From NCBI GenBank assembly GCA_964386705.1, contig CAYLTY010000091.1, positions 1 to 30,745 of the forward strand: 30,745 nt of DNA, read 5' to 3'. Position numbers and translations under genes: made by a program. Each line of letters begins with the position of its first letter. The stretch's first letter is position 1. The notes below the pieces were generated by a model, which was not told the origin of the DNA, did not search any database, and saw only the letters and a program-made list of their open reading frames with translations. Shown here piece after piece: positions 8,772-18,217 of the stretch. This DNA is from AM-0621 sp964386705 (GTDB taxonomy: Bacteria; Planctomycetota; Planctomycetia; Planctomycetales; Planctomycetaceae).

Positions 8772-11700
8772 TCATGGGCGACTCATTGGAAAGTCTCTGA
8801 CGCTGGTAGGCTTGCCGGTAACCGGATTCTGCTGGCCCTTGCTGAGCTCGTGGACTCGTTTAGTGACGTAGGCGTCGAGCGAGGTCAAATAGACCGCTCC
8901 GTCCTTAGTCTTCTCGGCCTGCCCCTTCAGGCCCTCCAGCAACGCAACCGTGAACAATCCATGACGATGCTCGTTGCTCTCCTGAGCCAACTCATTGCCG
9001 AGTGCCGAGCACATCATGACCAGACCGTTCTCCTCGGCAGTCAGATCTCGGATCAGTTGATCCGTCAAGCCGCCCACGCCTCGAGTTTTCCCTTTGCCGA
9101 TCTCGCCTGAGTGGCAAGCATCCAACATCAGCGTGAGGCGGCCAGGGACGCCCATGAGCTGCCGTTTCAAGACATCCGCGTCAATCGCCGAGCCAGCCAG
9201 ATTGTTTTCCTCGAAATCGCCCGGCAGAAAGTACAACGTCCCGTCTTTATCCTTTTCGCCATGACCTGCGAAGAACACCACGCCGACGGACTTCTGAGTC
9301 ATTTTCTCGCGCAGCCACTGCATTCCAGAGAAGAAGCCCTTGCGGTCGGCTTGCTCATCCAGGATGGCTTTCACTTCCAGATTCTTGAACAGACCGCGGC
9401 TGTATTGATCAAACGACTTGGCGATCGCATCCGCATCTGCCGCCGCATAGTCCAGCTTGCGAGTTCCCGGATACTTCGAGATCCCAATCGACAGCACATA
9501 CAGTGACGGTAGTTCGACGGATGCCAGATCGGAGGGAGTCCCGGTGTCTCCACCGACGTATCGAACCTCAAGCTCTTCTGAGGCTCCTTGCACGTACTCG
9601 GTATCAGCGAGCACTTTCAACGTGTGGCGACCAGGATCCAGCTCAATGTTCCAGGCTGCGGATACCAGTCCCAACTTTGGCTCGGCGACCTTGTGAATGC
9701 CGTTCTGACCGCCAAATGGCCGACCGTCCAACAGCAATCGCAACGACTTGATGGGATGCTCACCGCGCGTCTCAGCTTCGACACGAACATCGACCGAGGA
9801 CTGCTTCAGTTCCGCAGCCAAGGCAGGCGACGTAATCCGCACCTTGGGAGGGACGCTCTTGGTGATGTCCACCTTTGGCGTCAGTCGAGTCCCGCGCGTC
9901 AAGCTGGCCAGCAAGCCCGGCTGATAAAACTTCTGCTGATACCGTTCGAGCGGCACGAACTCCAACGTGCCGGGAATTCGATAGGCCAAATAGCGAGGCC
10001 CATCAACGGAGCCGTCGAACAAACCCTCCGGCGTCACAACCAGCCAATCGTTCTCTTTGAACATCATTAGCTTGCACATCTCTTTTCCACTGGCAACGTC
10101 CCATAACCGCGCGGTGCCGTCTGTCGAGGCCGTCCACATCTGGTTGCCGTCTTGCGAGAACACCGCTTTGTTGATGTAGCCTTCATGACCGCGAAAGTCT
10201 CGAACCCGTCGGCCAGTTTGAGCTTCCCACAGGATCACTGTCCCATCCGCGCCACCGGTAACAAATCGTTTGGCATCATTGTCGTAATCGCAGTAGGAAA
10301 TGAATCCGGCAGGACATTTCATCTCGCGCAGGAGATTTCCAGTCTTTAAATCCCAGACGGAGACAAACGTTGCGGACTCATTGGGACTATTCGTTGAAGC
10401 AACTCGATCACGTCCGCCGCCCAATTCGCTGACCGGCTGGCCGTGACTAACCACCAGCAAGGTTCCCCCGTCTGGGGCAATTGCCCTGATGTGAGGTTCA
10501 CCTGTGAAATCCAGCGACCCGACTGTGATATTGAGCGACACACGTCGAATTTCGCTTCTCGAAGTGAGGTTCCAAAGCACGGCTTTCAGTTGTCCGCTTT
10601 CAAGCTCTTCACTCAGAGCCCACTGGCCGTTGTTGGACACCATGCTGAATTCTTCGTTCTCGCGTCCAGGATAAAACGTGAACCGTCCCTTCAGTGTTGA
10701 GATTGCTCGTGAACCGACATCGATGACCTCAATCGGACCACGAAAATTCTCAAGGAAACGATCTGTGCTTCGCACGAAAAGCTTCGTCCCGTTTCCTCGG
10801 ATAAGTGTCTCAATCTTTCCACTGCTGAGTTTGAATTCCGCCTCCTTGACTCCAGACCGAATCTGCCATTGGTTGAGCGACCACGAGCGACGGCCCAACA
10901 GGTTGTACCCATCGGAGTTCCAGTCACCGGCCACAGCAAAAAGCGACTCTCCTTTAGGACCGAGATAGACCTCACTTCCTGTTATTGAGCGAATCATTCC
11001 GCCAGTCGATAGATCCCAGACTTGGGCACGCTCCATGAGGAGCGAGGTTCCGATTGCCAATAGCCCATCTCGCAAATCGAGCCCGACGACTGGCGAAACA
11101 GGTGACTGGATAACTCGCCGACGAGATTGTGTGGCGACATCCCAGACAAACACAGTCCCCCGCGCCCCCGTAACAACCGTCTTGCCATCCGGAGTCACAT
11201 CGCCGCGATGAATCATCGGAACTCGAACACGGTTGGAGAAATCCTCCCAATGATCGCGGTGGTCTCGGTATGGTTCAAAGGTCATCAAGGCTTTTTGCGA
11301 TTCACGGTCCTTGAGTTTCCCACCGTAACTTTCCCACTTCAAATACACCTTGTCTGCATGAACTTCATCAGGATAGGTGTCTTCGATCTTGTGCCGTTCC
11401 ACGATACTTTTTCCATCATCAGCAATCGTGGCGTCTTTGAAGGCCGAGGTTCGCCAAATGACTTTCGCACTTTGAGTCTCGCGCAGGAGACTTGGGTCGC
11501 TGACAATCAAGAATGAATTGGAATCCCTGGAGAACTCTGCTCGGGAGATTCGCCCGGCCAACTCGATTGAGTGAAGCTTTTCACCCGTCACCGCATTCCA
11601 CAGGATCGCGGTCTTGTCGTGTGAACACGTCAGCAAATACTTGCCATTCGGACTGAACGCTATCGCATAAACAGCATCACGGTGCCCAATGAAGTCACGC

Positions 11701-11918
11701 AGTTTCATGCCGCTGGCAACATCCCATAGCTTTGCGGCCGATTCGATACCGCAAGTCGCCAGTAGTGCGCCGTCCGCAGAAAGACTCATGGCATTCAATT
11801 GCTCATGGCCGTTCGGAAGCACGATCTCCAATCCCTGTTGAGCGTGCAGACTGACTGTCCTGCCGACTATAAGAAGGCTGGCCGCTCCTACGATTGTGGC
11901 AAGTCTCATGAATTGCAC
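8772..11918 (-). CDS. Exported WD40-caspase protein, paralogue C (most divergent copy)
   Basis: A 1048-aa protein if translation starts at the GTG at 11918, which has GGAG 8 nt upstream; the ATG at 11909 is the alternative. The signal peptide ends near LHAQ27. WD40 units include GHEQLNAMSLS, GHRDAVYAIAFS...AILWNA and GHEGYINKAVFS...ARLWDV. Between propeller blades there is a long charged stretch absent from the other copies. The segment after the propeller reads DWLVVTPEGLFDGSVDG, which differs from the AASPGGEKLMGW of the others. The Ig-like domain begins PPKVRITSP. The caspase domain keeps His886 (AGHGEKDKDG) and Cys935 (LDACHSGE). The EF-hand-like loop is degraded: EKTKDGAVYLTS has neither the first Asp nor the last Glu. 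It may thus be the calcium-independent branch of the array. Substrate unknown. Confidence 0.92.
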   Translation of the reverse strand: MQFMRLATIVGAASLLIVGRTVSLHAQQGLEIVLPNGHEQLNAMSLSADGALLATCGIESAAKLWDVASGMKLRDFIGHRDAVYAIAFSPNGKYLLTCSHDKTAILWNAVTGEKLHSIELAGRISRAEFSRDSNSFLIVSDPSLLRETQSAKVIWRTSAFKDATIADDGKSIVERHKIEDTYPDEVHADKVYLKWESYGGKLKDRESQKALMTFEPYRDHRDHWEDFSNRVRVPMIHRGDVTPDGKTVVTGARGTVFVWDVATQSRRRVIQSPVSPVVGLDLRDGLLAIGTSLLMERAQVWDLSTGGMIRSITGSEVYLGPKGESLFAVAGDWNSDGYNLLGRRSWSLNQWQIRSGVKEAEFKLSSGKIETLIRGNGTKLFVRSTDRFLENFRGPIEVIDVGSRAISTLKGRFTFYPGRENEEFSMVSNNGQWALSEELESGQLKAVLWNLTSRSEIRRVSLNITVGSLDFTGEPHIRAIAPDGGTLLVVSHGQPVSELGGGRDRVASTNSPNESATFVSVWDLKTGNLLREMKCPAGFISYCDYDNDAKRFVTGGADGTVILWEAQTGRRVRDFRGHEGYINKAVFSQDGNQMWTASTDGTARLWDVASGKEMCKLMMFKENDWLVVTPEGLFDGSVDGPRYLAYRIPGTLEFVPLERYQQKFYQPGLLASLTRGTRLTPKVDITKSVPPKVRITSPALAAELKQSSVDVRVEAETRGEHPIKSLRLLLDGRPFGGQNGIHKVAEPKLGLVSAAWNIELDPGRHTLKVLADTEYVQGASEELEVRYVGGDTGTPSDLASVELPSLYVLSIGISKYPGTRKLDYAAADADAIAKSFDQYSRGLFKNLEVKAILDEQADRKGFFSGMQWLREKMTQKSVGVVFFAGHGEKDKDGTLYFLPGDFEENNLAGSAIDADVLKRQLMGVPGRLTLMLDACHSGEIGKGKTRGVGGLTDQLIRDLTAEENGLVMMCSALGNELAQESNEHRHGLFTVALLEGLKGQAEKTKDGAVYLTSLDAYVTKRVHELSKGQQNPVTGKPTSVRDFPMSRP

Positions 11919-11926
11919 GATGCGAT

Positions 11927-11930
11927 CTCC
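11927..11930 (-). promoter_or_regulatory. Ribosome binding site favouring a GTG start for gene C
   Basis: GGAG lies 8 nt before the GTG at 11918 but 17 nt before the ATG at 11909 and inside the reading frame of the TTG at 11951. The spacing decides for GTG. Confidence 0.55.
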
Positions 11931-12010
11931 GCACTGGTTTGGAATGGGCAATGTCGCGAATGAAAAATCGAAAGGCTTACGGGAGTTGTGACTCGTTGGT
12001 CCGGAACTGG

Positions 12011-12038
12011 TGAGCGGGGAAAGTTAATCCCCCGAGTT
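12011..12038. repeat. Degenerate copy of the REP-like palindrome, intergenic
   Basis: TGAGCGGGGAAAGTTAATCC followed by CCCGAG matches the palindrome in the transposase-flanking elements (GCGAGCGGGGGATGTTAATC then CCCCGAG) with few differences. It lies just past the stop of gene D (12048) on the transcribed side, where the stem could act as a transcript-end or mRNA-protecting structure. Confidence 0.68.
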
Positions 12039-12047
12039 GCTTCACCA

Positions 12048-14972
12048 TTATGGCTTAGCCAGCGGGAATGAGCGGATGCTGCCCGGTTTGGCGGTCACCG
12101 GATGTTGTTGGCCCTTGGTTAGTTCCTTCACGCGATCCGTCACGTAGGTATCAAGTTCGTTCAAATACACCACGCCGTCTTTATTGAAATCCGCCTTGCC
12201 AGATAGTCCCTCGATGATGGCCAGCGTGAACGAGCCCTGCCGGAACTGATTATTCTCTAACGAAAACTCGCGACCGGTGGATGAGCACATGGCGACCACG
12301 CCGTTCTCATCTGTCACCAGGTCACGGACCAAATCGTCGGTTAGCGAACCTTGGGCAGCTCGACGTTTGCCGGCGGTGCTGCCAGCAATGCCCGCGGAAT
12401 GACAGGCATCAAGAATCGTGATCACCTTGCCGGGAATGCCACTTAAGACTCGTTTCACTTGATCGGCCGGAACTGCGGAACTCACCAGGTCCGTTGTGTC
12501 AGCATCGATCGACAGGAAGTAGAGCGACCCGTCGTTATCAAGTTCACCGTGACCCGCAAAGAAGAAGATTCCGTAGTCGCTTTGTGTCATCTGTCCGCGC
12601 AGCCAGGACAAGCCCTTCAAGATGCCCGCGCGAGTCGCTTTTGCATCCGTAATCGTCTGCACTTCGATGTCTCGGAACAGCGGCTTGCAGTGAGACTTCA
12701 ATGCACCAGCCAATGCCTCGGCATCCTTGGTGGCGTAGTTCAATTTCAGATCACCGGGATAGTCCGTGATTCCGACAGCCACCACGTAGAGTTTGGGCAA
12801 GCGAGGTGCTTCAGTTTGTCCGCCGACATAGACGATATCAACGTCATCGGAGACGCCTTGGCTGACCGAACTGTCGGCCAAGACCTTCAATTTGTGTTTG
12901 CCGGGATCAAGTTCAACTTGCCATGTCTTGGTGACCTCACCCAGCTTCGATTCCGCAACAGTTTGAACACCCTTCTGTCCCTGGTACGGTCGGCCGTCTA
13001 CCAAGAGCCGCAGAGCTGTTACGGGATGTGCTCCAACGCTGGTCGCTGACGCCCGAACTTCCACCGTATTCTGTGGAGCATTATGGCCCGACGTCGGCGA
13101 CGTGATGCGAACTTTCGGCGGTAGCACTTCCGTAATCGCCGCCTTCTCGGTCATACGACCACGAGCTTTGTCAGCCTCCTCAAGGGCTCGTGTGACACTG
13201 CCCGTCTTCAGCAGGAGTTTGATCACATCAGGCCGATAATAGGTCGAACGGAACTGGCTGGCGGGATAGAACGAAGCCCACTGGTCCGGCGCGTTGTTGA
13301 TGTGCCAGCCCATCAGCTTCTCTCCACCGGGTGACGCGGCGTAATAGCCTTCCGGCGTCCAGGCAATCCAGTCGTTATTGGCAAAAAAGAGCGATAGCAA
13401 CGGCTCATCTTGATCGACACTCCACACGCGGACTGTTTGATCTCCCGCTGATGACAACAAGTAACGACCATCTGCTGATGGCGCGACGGAATTGATGACA
13501 CTGGTGTGTCCCACCAGCTTTCGAATCAACTTGCCAGTGCGAGGATCAAACAGATCCATGCCGTTAAACCCCGCGATCATAAGCAGACCACCCGGCAGGA
13601 ATGTGGCTGTATTCGAATGCCCGGTCTGCAAGGTATGCAGCGTCTGGTTGCCTTCTTTCACCTCGACCCAGCCATTGTTGTTATTGCGGTTGAGACTCAG
13701 TGACCCCAGTGTCGACTTCAACCTCAGAAAGCTGGCATCTGGGACGGAGCCGAGATCGAGTTCGGCGACGCTGAATGAGTGTTCGAGAGGATGCAGTACA
13801 TACAGGCTGTCTGGTTGGTTGATCTCAAAATTACGACGGGTGTTTCCCCACCCGATCCGAGTTCCATCCGCACTCCAACCGACTCCCCAGGTTGTTAGTC
13901 CCGGCCCCTTCAGGCGATGTACTGGAGCGCCATTTGCCGTTTTCCACACATATAATTCTTCACCACCGCGACCACCAACAGCCGCCAGCGTTTCATCCGG
14001 AGAGAATGCGGCCGACCAGGCAAACTCACTCATCGGCGAACATTGGGATTGATGGAACCCACGCTTCAAATCAAAGAGATAACCGCCGTGAGTACCCGCA
14101 TAGAGCAAAGAGTTGGAGTCCTTGGCGAATCGAATCGAGCGGCCGGTCGGAGATGAGGGGAGTTTCTTGAGTAAGGTGCCGTCGGGATTCCAGATACGAA
14201 TTGGCGTTCCCAAACTGCCGGTCGCGATACTGCGACCATCGGGGCTCCAGGCGACTGCGCTCATTGAGTAAATGCGTTCTTCCTGATCCCGCAGAATCGC
14301 TTCCGTTTGCCCGGTTGCAAGCGACCAGACGCGAGCGGTCTCGTCACTCGATGCCGTAACAATACGGCGACTGTCCGGCGAAAACGCGGCGCCAGAAATT
14401 GCAGCTCGGTGCTCACGAAGGACTCGTTCGATTTGGCCGCTGGCTACGTTCCAAATCCGAGTCACGGCATCTCGATGCCCCGACGCTAATAACTTCCCAT
14501 CCGGCGAGAATGCGAGGTTGTAGATCTGGTGCCCGTCTGCTTTGAGCTGTTGTCGAATACGGCCTTCAGGCAGCGTGATCAGCGCGATCCAGTTATCGCC
14601 ATTAGGACCATACATCGAAGCCGCCAGTAAGCTTCCATCCGGAGAGAGCGCCTGCTTACCGGAGTTCTTTTCAGCGTAGATCGGCAGCCGCAGGATTCGA
14701 GTGGGGGTGCCGGATTTCACATCCCAGAAACGGATGGTGTGATCGTTGGAAGTCGATATCAGCTCACTGCCATCAGCGGTAAATGCCAATCCATGAATAT
14801 CTGACGAGTGACCGCCCGAGTTAATCACCAGCACGGGCTTATCCGACTTGTTCTGAGCAAAACAGCTGCTCTGCTCAAATCCGCCGAGAACAATCAGAAA
14901 CCACAGCCAAACCAGGCGAGCGGGGGATGCCAATCCCCCGAGTCGATCTACGAAGGTGCGTTTGATATTCAT
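12048..14972 (-). CDS. Exported WD40-caspase protein, paralogue D
   Basis: A 974-aa protein. The ATG at 14972 is supported by a leader shared with genes E and G (GCGGACGGCAT just before the ATG). The signal peptide ends near FAQ40, and its codons include the REP-like palindrome (RLGGLASPARL). WD40 units include GHSSDIHGLAF...IRFWDV, GHQIYNLAFSPDG...TRIWNV and GHTSVINSVAPS...VRVWSV. Then come DWIAWTPEGYYAASPGGEKLMGW, a helical linker (RPDVIKLLLKTGS), an Ig-like domain (PPKVRITSP) and the caspase domain with His808 (AGHGELDNDG) and Cys857 (LDACHSAG). The EF-hand-like loop DFNKDGVVYLNE is at 928-939. All expected peptidase residues are present. The caspase part is nearly the same as in gene A, while the propeller is much less alike. 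Probably cotranscribed with E, which ends 87 bp upstream. Confidence 0.93.
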   Translation of the reverse strand: MNIKRTFVDRLGGLASPARLVWLWFLIVLGGFEQSSCFAQNKSDKPVLVINSGGHSSDIHGLAFTADGSELISTSNDHTIRFWDVKSGTPTRILRLPIYAEKNSGKQALSPDGSLLAASMYGPNGDNWIALITLPEGRIRQQLKADGHQIYNLAFSPDGKLLASGHRDAVTRIWNVASGQIERVLREHRAAISGAAFSPDSRRIVTASSDETARVWSLATGQTEAILRDQEERIYSMSAVAWSPDGRSIATGSLGTPIRIWNPDGTLLKKLPSSPTGRSIRFAKDSNSLLYAGTHGGYLFDLKRGFHQSQCSPMSEFAWSAAFSPDETLAAVGGRGGEELYVWKTANGAPVHRLKGPGLTTWGVGWSADGTRIGWGNTRRNFEINQPDSLYVLHPLEHSFSVAELDLGSVPDASFLRLKSTLGSLSLNRNNNNGWVEVKEGNQTLHTLQTGHSNTATFLPGGLLMIAGFNGMDLFDPRTGKLIRKLVGHTSVINSVAPSADGRYLLSSAGDQTVRVWSVDQDEPLLSLFFANNDWIAWTPEGYYAASPGGEKLMGWHINNAPDQWASFYPASQFRSTYYRPDVIKLLLKTGSVTRALEEADKARGRMTEKAAITEVLPPKVRITSPTSGHNAPQNTVEVRASATSVGAHPVTALRLLVDGRPYQGQKGVQTVAESKLGEVTKTWQVELDPGKHKLKVLADSSVSQGVSDDVDIVYVGGQTEAPRLPKLYVVAVGITDYPGDLKLNYATKDAEALAGALKSHCKPLFRDIEVQTITDAKATRAGILKGLSWLRGQMTQSDYGIFFFAGHGELDNDGSLYFLSIDADTTDLVSSAVPADQVKRVLSGIPGKVITILDACHSAGIAGSTAGKRRAAQGSLTDDLVRDLVTDENGVVAMCSSTGREFSLENNQFRQGSFTLAIIEGLSGKADFNKDGVVYLNELDTYVTDRVKELTKGQQHPVTAKPGSIRSFPLAKP
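14915..14942 (-). repeat. REP-like palindrome inside the signal-peptide codons of gene D
   Basis: The plus strand reads GGCGAGCGGGGGATGCCAAT then CCCCCGAG, one base away from the palindrome at 24184. In frame on the minus strand it encodes LGGLASPARL, the start of the hydrophobic core of the export signal. Confidence 0.85.
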
Positions 14973-15028
14973 GATGCCGTCCGCTGGTTGTGACTGGTCC
15001 GAATAAGAATCTCGTCAAAGTACATAAA

Positions 15029-15055
15029 CTCGGGGACCTGACGTCTCCGCTGGCC
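15029..15055. repeat. Degenerate REP-like palindrome downstream of gene E
   Basis: CTCGGGGACCTGACGTCTCC followed by GCTGGCC resembles the palindrome in the orientation found at 24308, with several changes that weaken the stem. It ends 4 bp from the stop codon of gene E and lies in the D-E gap, so it may be a decayed transcript-end element. Confidence 0.5.
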
Positions 15056-15059
15056 TACG

Positions 15060-18000
15060 TCATGGCTTCGCCAGTGGGAACGAGCGAATGCTGCCGGGCT
15101 TGCCGGTCACGGGATGTTGCTGGCCGCGCGTCAGTTCTTTCACACGATCAGTCACATAGGCGTCGAGTTCGTTGAGATAGACGACGCCGTCCTTGTTGAA
15201 GTCGGCTTTGCCTGAGAGTCCTTCAACGATGGCCAGTGTGAAGGTACCTTGGCGGAATTCGTTGTTCTCCAGCGAGAACTCACGCCCGGTTGACGAGCAC
15301 ATGGCCACGACACCGTTCTCGTCCGTGACCAGGTCGCGCACCAGGTCATCGGTTAGCGAGGATGATCCCGAGCGTCGCTTGCCGGTCGTGCTGCCAGCCA
15401 CTGCTCCCGCGTGGCAGGCATCCAACACCGTCATCAGCTTGCCCGGAATCCCGGTCAGCGCGCGTTTGAACTGGTCGTCCGGAATGGCAGTGCTCAGCAG
15501 ATCTTTCGGATCGGCTTCCACCGGTAGGAAGTAGACGCTGCCATCGTTATCGAGATCGCGATGTCCCGCGTAGAAGAAGATGCCGTAATCGTTCTGGGTC
15601 ATGCTGCTGCGCAACCAACCCAGCCCTTTCAAGATGTTGCCGCGCGTGGCGTCTTTGTCTTTCACCACTTGCACTTCAATCTCACGAAACAGTGTCCGAC
15701 TATGCCGTTTCAGTGAGTCCACGAAAGTTTGCGCGTCCTTGGCGGCGTAGTTCAGTTTCAAGTCGCCGGGGTACTCGCTAATACCGATTGCCACGACATA
15801 CAGCTTCGGCAGGCGCACTTGGTCCGCCAGTTCGCTGCCGCCGACATACACGACTTCGACTTCTTCCGAGGTCCCCTGACTGACCGCGCTGTCAGCCAGC
15901 ACCTTCAATTTGTGTTTGCCTGGTTCGAGTTCGATCTGCCACACCTTGGTCACTTCGCCGAGTTGCGGATTTGTGATGGTCTGGACTCCCTTCAGGCCCT
16001 GATAGGGCCGCCCATCGAGCAGTAGCCGCAGCGCCGTAACCGGATGTCTGCCCGCGCTCGTAGCAACGGCTCGCACATCCAGCGTCGTCTGTGACGCTTT
16101 GTAACCGGCGTTGGGAGACGTGATGCGTACTTGCGGCGGCAGGACTGCGGCGACGTCGGTCTTTTCGGTCATGCGACCGCGCGCAGTGTCGGCGATCTCC
16201 AGTGCTCGCGCGACACTGCCGGTCTTCAGCACCAGCTTGATCACGTCGGGACGATAGAGCGTCGAACGAAACTGGCTGGCGGGATAAAACGACGCCATCT
16301 GGTTGTAGCCATTGTTGACGTGCCAACCCATCAGCTTCTCGCCGCCGGGCGACGCGGCGTAGTAACCCTCGGAGGTCCAGACGATCCAGTCGTTCCCCGC
16401 GAAAAAGCAGGACAGCAGCGGCTCGTTGGGTAAATCGAATGAGGCGGTGTACTTACCGTCTTCGATTTTGGCGATTTCAGGTTTGAGAAGCTGAAGACCA
16501 TTCGGCTGATCCAGGAATCTCTTCAAGTCATCGCTTCCTTCAATGAACTCGATCCAGTCCTTGGAGAGCACCTCCCGAGGTTTACGTGCCGGCCCCAGCG
16601 CCGCGGGGTCCCAGACCCGCAACGTCATGTCGCTACCGGCGGAAAGCAGATATCTCCCATCGGATGACGGGCTGACGGCCCAGGTGGTACCCATATGCCC
16701 CTGGCACTCGCGAAGCAGCGTTCCCGCGCGGGCGTCGTAAAGAAGCAAGCGGTGGTCCGTTCCCACGGCGGCGCGATCTCCGGGCAGCAGCGTGAAACTG
16801 CGAACCAGCTCGTTCGGATCGTCCATCTCCAGCGTGCGGCCAGACGGACGTACGAGGACGGACGAGACGACGCCACTCTGGTTGGGCTGTCCAGGTTCGA
16901 GCGACAGGCCGCCGCGCTGAGGTCGCGCTCGCGTGAATCGATTGTCCGGCGCAGAACCGAATTCGAGCGTGGCAAGATCGAACGTGCGTTCGATGGGCGC
17001 CATTCTGTTGACATCGGTATCACCATCGTTCGTATTCCCCCACGCGATGCCCGTCCCGTTGGGATTCCAGGCGGCGGCCCAGGGGACGCGGCCGGGACTG
17101 GCGAGTTTTTGTAGTCGCCTGCCGCCCGTCGAACTCCAGAGGAAGATTTCACCCTGGAAATCGCCCGTGGCCGCCCGAGTACCGTCGGGCGAGAGCGCCC
17201 CGTGCATGATCGTGTTCGCGTGCTGATTGAACCGAGCAACTTCGCGCCCCGTGGCAACATCCAGGACCGCTGCGACTTGGTTCAAACTATTATCAATGGC
17301 CGAAGTGTATAACAGCCGCTGGCCATCGGCGGTGAACGCGACGGACGTGATCTGGCACTCACCCAGGTTGTAGAAGCCTTGATAAACTTTACCTTCGGGT
17401 GACCACTGTCGAATCGTGTGATCGACGCTTCCCGTCGCAATGACAGCTCCGTCCCGACGCCAGGCAACGCAGTATAGTTCCGCCGTGTGTCCGCTCAGCG
17501 TGGCCTGGCGCTGGCCCGTGGCGACGTCCCACACGGCGGCCGTCGTGTCGAGCGACGCCGTGGCACAGCGGCGACCGTCGGGCGAAAAAGTGACGCCGTA
17601 GATGTCCAGGGAGTGTCCCTTCAGTACCTGCTCTACCTGCCCCGTTCGGACATTCCAGATCCGGGCCGTCTTATCGCCACTCCCCGAAATCAGCCGCCGC
17701 CCTTCGGCGTCGAAGGCCAGGCTGTAGATCACATTCTCGTGCCCGCTCAACATGCGCTCGATCTGGCCCGTTTTGAGCGAGAGGATGTGGATCGTGGCAG
17801 AACCGTCGTCCGCCAGTGTGTATCCCGACACGGCCAGCGTGTTCCCATCGGGGGCCAGCGCGGCGGCGTAGAGCCTCCCTTCATTGTCGTTACCGATCGG
17901 CGGCCGGAGCACGCGAAGCGGGTCGCCCGTCTGCACGTCCCAGATGCGGATCGTCTTATCGTCCGAGACGCTGATCAGTTCCTTCCCGTCCCGCGAAAAG

Positions 18001-18167
18001 AGCACCCTCCATACCTTGGCCGTGTGCCCGCCCGCATCCAGTACCAGCACCGGCTTCTCCGCCGCCAGCGTAGTCGCTGCCAGGCTCAGCAGGATCAGAA
18101 GCCACGCCAGGCGAACGGGGGATGTCAATCCCCCGAGTCGAACGACCAAACTGCGTTTATTATTCAT
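15060..18167 (-). CDS. Exported WD40-caspase protein, paralogue E, with a 60-residue insertion and GHR active-site change
   Basis: A 1035-aa protein from the ATG at 18167, preferred because the GCGGACGGCAT leader is shared with D and G. An in-frame GTG at 18221 overlaps the F stop as GTGA and would add 18 residues before the signal peptide; translational coupling is possible but less likely. The signal peptide has the palindrome-encoded RLGGLTSPVRL and ends near TLAA. WD40 units include GHTAKVWRVLF...IRIWDV, GHENVIYSLAF, GHSLDIYGVTF and GHTAELYCVAW. After RVWDP a unique stretch of about 60 residues precedes EPLLSCFF. The Ig-like and caspase domains follow. His869 is kept but in AGHRDLDNDG, not GHG; Cys918 is in LDACHAG. 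The EF-hand-like loop is at 989-1000. It may have reduced or altered activity. Confidence 0.92.
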   Translation of the reverse strand: MNNKRSLVVRLGGLTSPVRLAWLLILLSLAATTLAAEKPVLVLDAGGHTAKVWRVLFSRDGKELISVSDDKTIRIWDVQTGDPLRVLRPPIGNDNEGRLYAAALAPDGNTLAVSGYTLADDGSATIHILSLKTGQIERMLSGHENVIYSLAFDAEGRRLISGSGDKTARIWNVRTGQVEQVLKGHSLDIYGVTFSPDGRRCATASLDTTAAVWDVATGQRQATLSGHTAELYCVAWRRDGAVIATGSVDHTIRQWSPEGKVYQGFYNLGECQITSVAFTADGQRLLYTSAIDNSLNQVAAVLDVATGREVARFNQHANTIMHGALSPDGTRAATGDFQGEIFLWSSTGGRRLQKLASPGRVPWAAAWNPNGTGIAWGNTNDGDTDVNRMAPIERTFDLATLEFGSAPDNRFTRARPQRGGLSLEPGQPNQSGVVSSVLVRPSGRTLEMDDPNELVRSFTLLPGDRAAVGTDHRLLLYDARAGTLLRECQGHMGTTWAVSPSSDGRYLLSAGSDMTLRVWDPAALGPARKPREVLSKDWIEFIEGSDDLKRFLDQPNGLQLLKPEIAKIEDGKYTASFDLPNEPLLSCFFAGNDWIVWTSEGYYAASPGGEKLMGWHVNNGYNQMASFYPASQFRSTLYRPDVIKLVLKTGSVARALEIADTARGRMTEKTDVAAVLPPQVRITSPNAGYKASQTTLDVRAVATSAGRHPVTALRLLLDGRPYQGLKGVQTITNPQLGEVTKVWQIELEPGKHKLKVLADSAVSQGTSEEVEVVYVGGSELADQVRLPKLYVVAIGISEYPGDLKLNYAAKDAQTFVDSLKRHSRTLFREIEVQVVKDKDATRGNILKGLGWLRSSMTQNDYGIFFYAGHRDLDNDGSVYFLPVEADPKDLLSTAIPDDQFKRALTGIPGKLMTVLDACHAGAVAGSTTGKRRSGSSSLTDDLVRDLVTDENGVVAMCSSTGREFSLENNEFRQGTFTLAIVEGLSGKADFNKDGVVYLNELDAYVTDRVKELTRGQQHPVTGKPGSIRSFPLAKP
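16425..16604 (-). other. 180-bp in-frame insertion in caspase gene E
   Basis: The encoded 60 residues run from AALGPARKPREV to KYTASFDLPN and fall between the last propeller blade (RVWDP) and the conserved EPLLSCFF. The other array genes have only about three residues there. The segment is mixed-charge and includes SKDWIEFIEGSDDLKRFL. No related segment occurs elsewhere in the window. Confidence 0.8.
18110..18137 (-). repeat. REP-like palindrome inside the signal-peptide codons of gene E
   Basis: The plus strand reads GGCGAACGGGGGATGTCAAT then CCCCCGAG. The stem core CGGGGGAT-GTCA-ATCCCCCG is perfect and equals that of the free element at 24184. In frame on the minus strand it encodes LGGLTSPVRL. 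Confidence 0.87.
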
Positions 18168-18217
18168 AATGCCGTCCGCTCGTTGTGGCGGTTTCGAATG
18201 AGAATGCCTTGCCGAAC

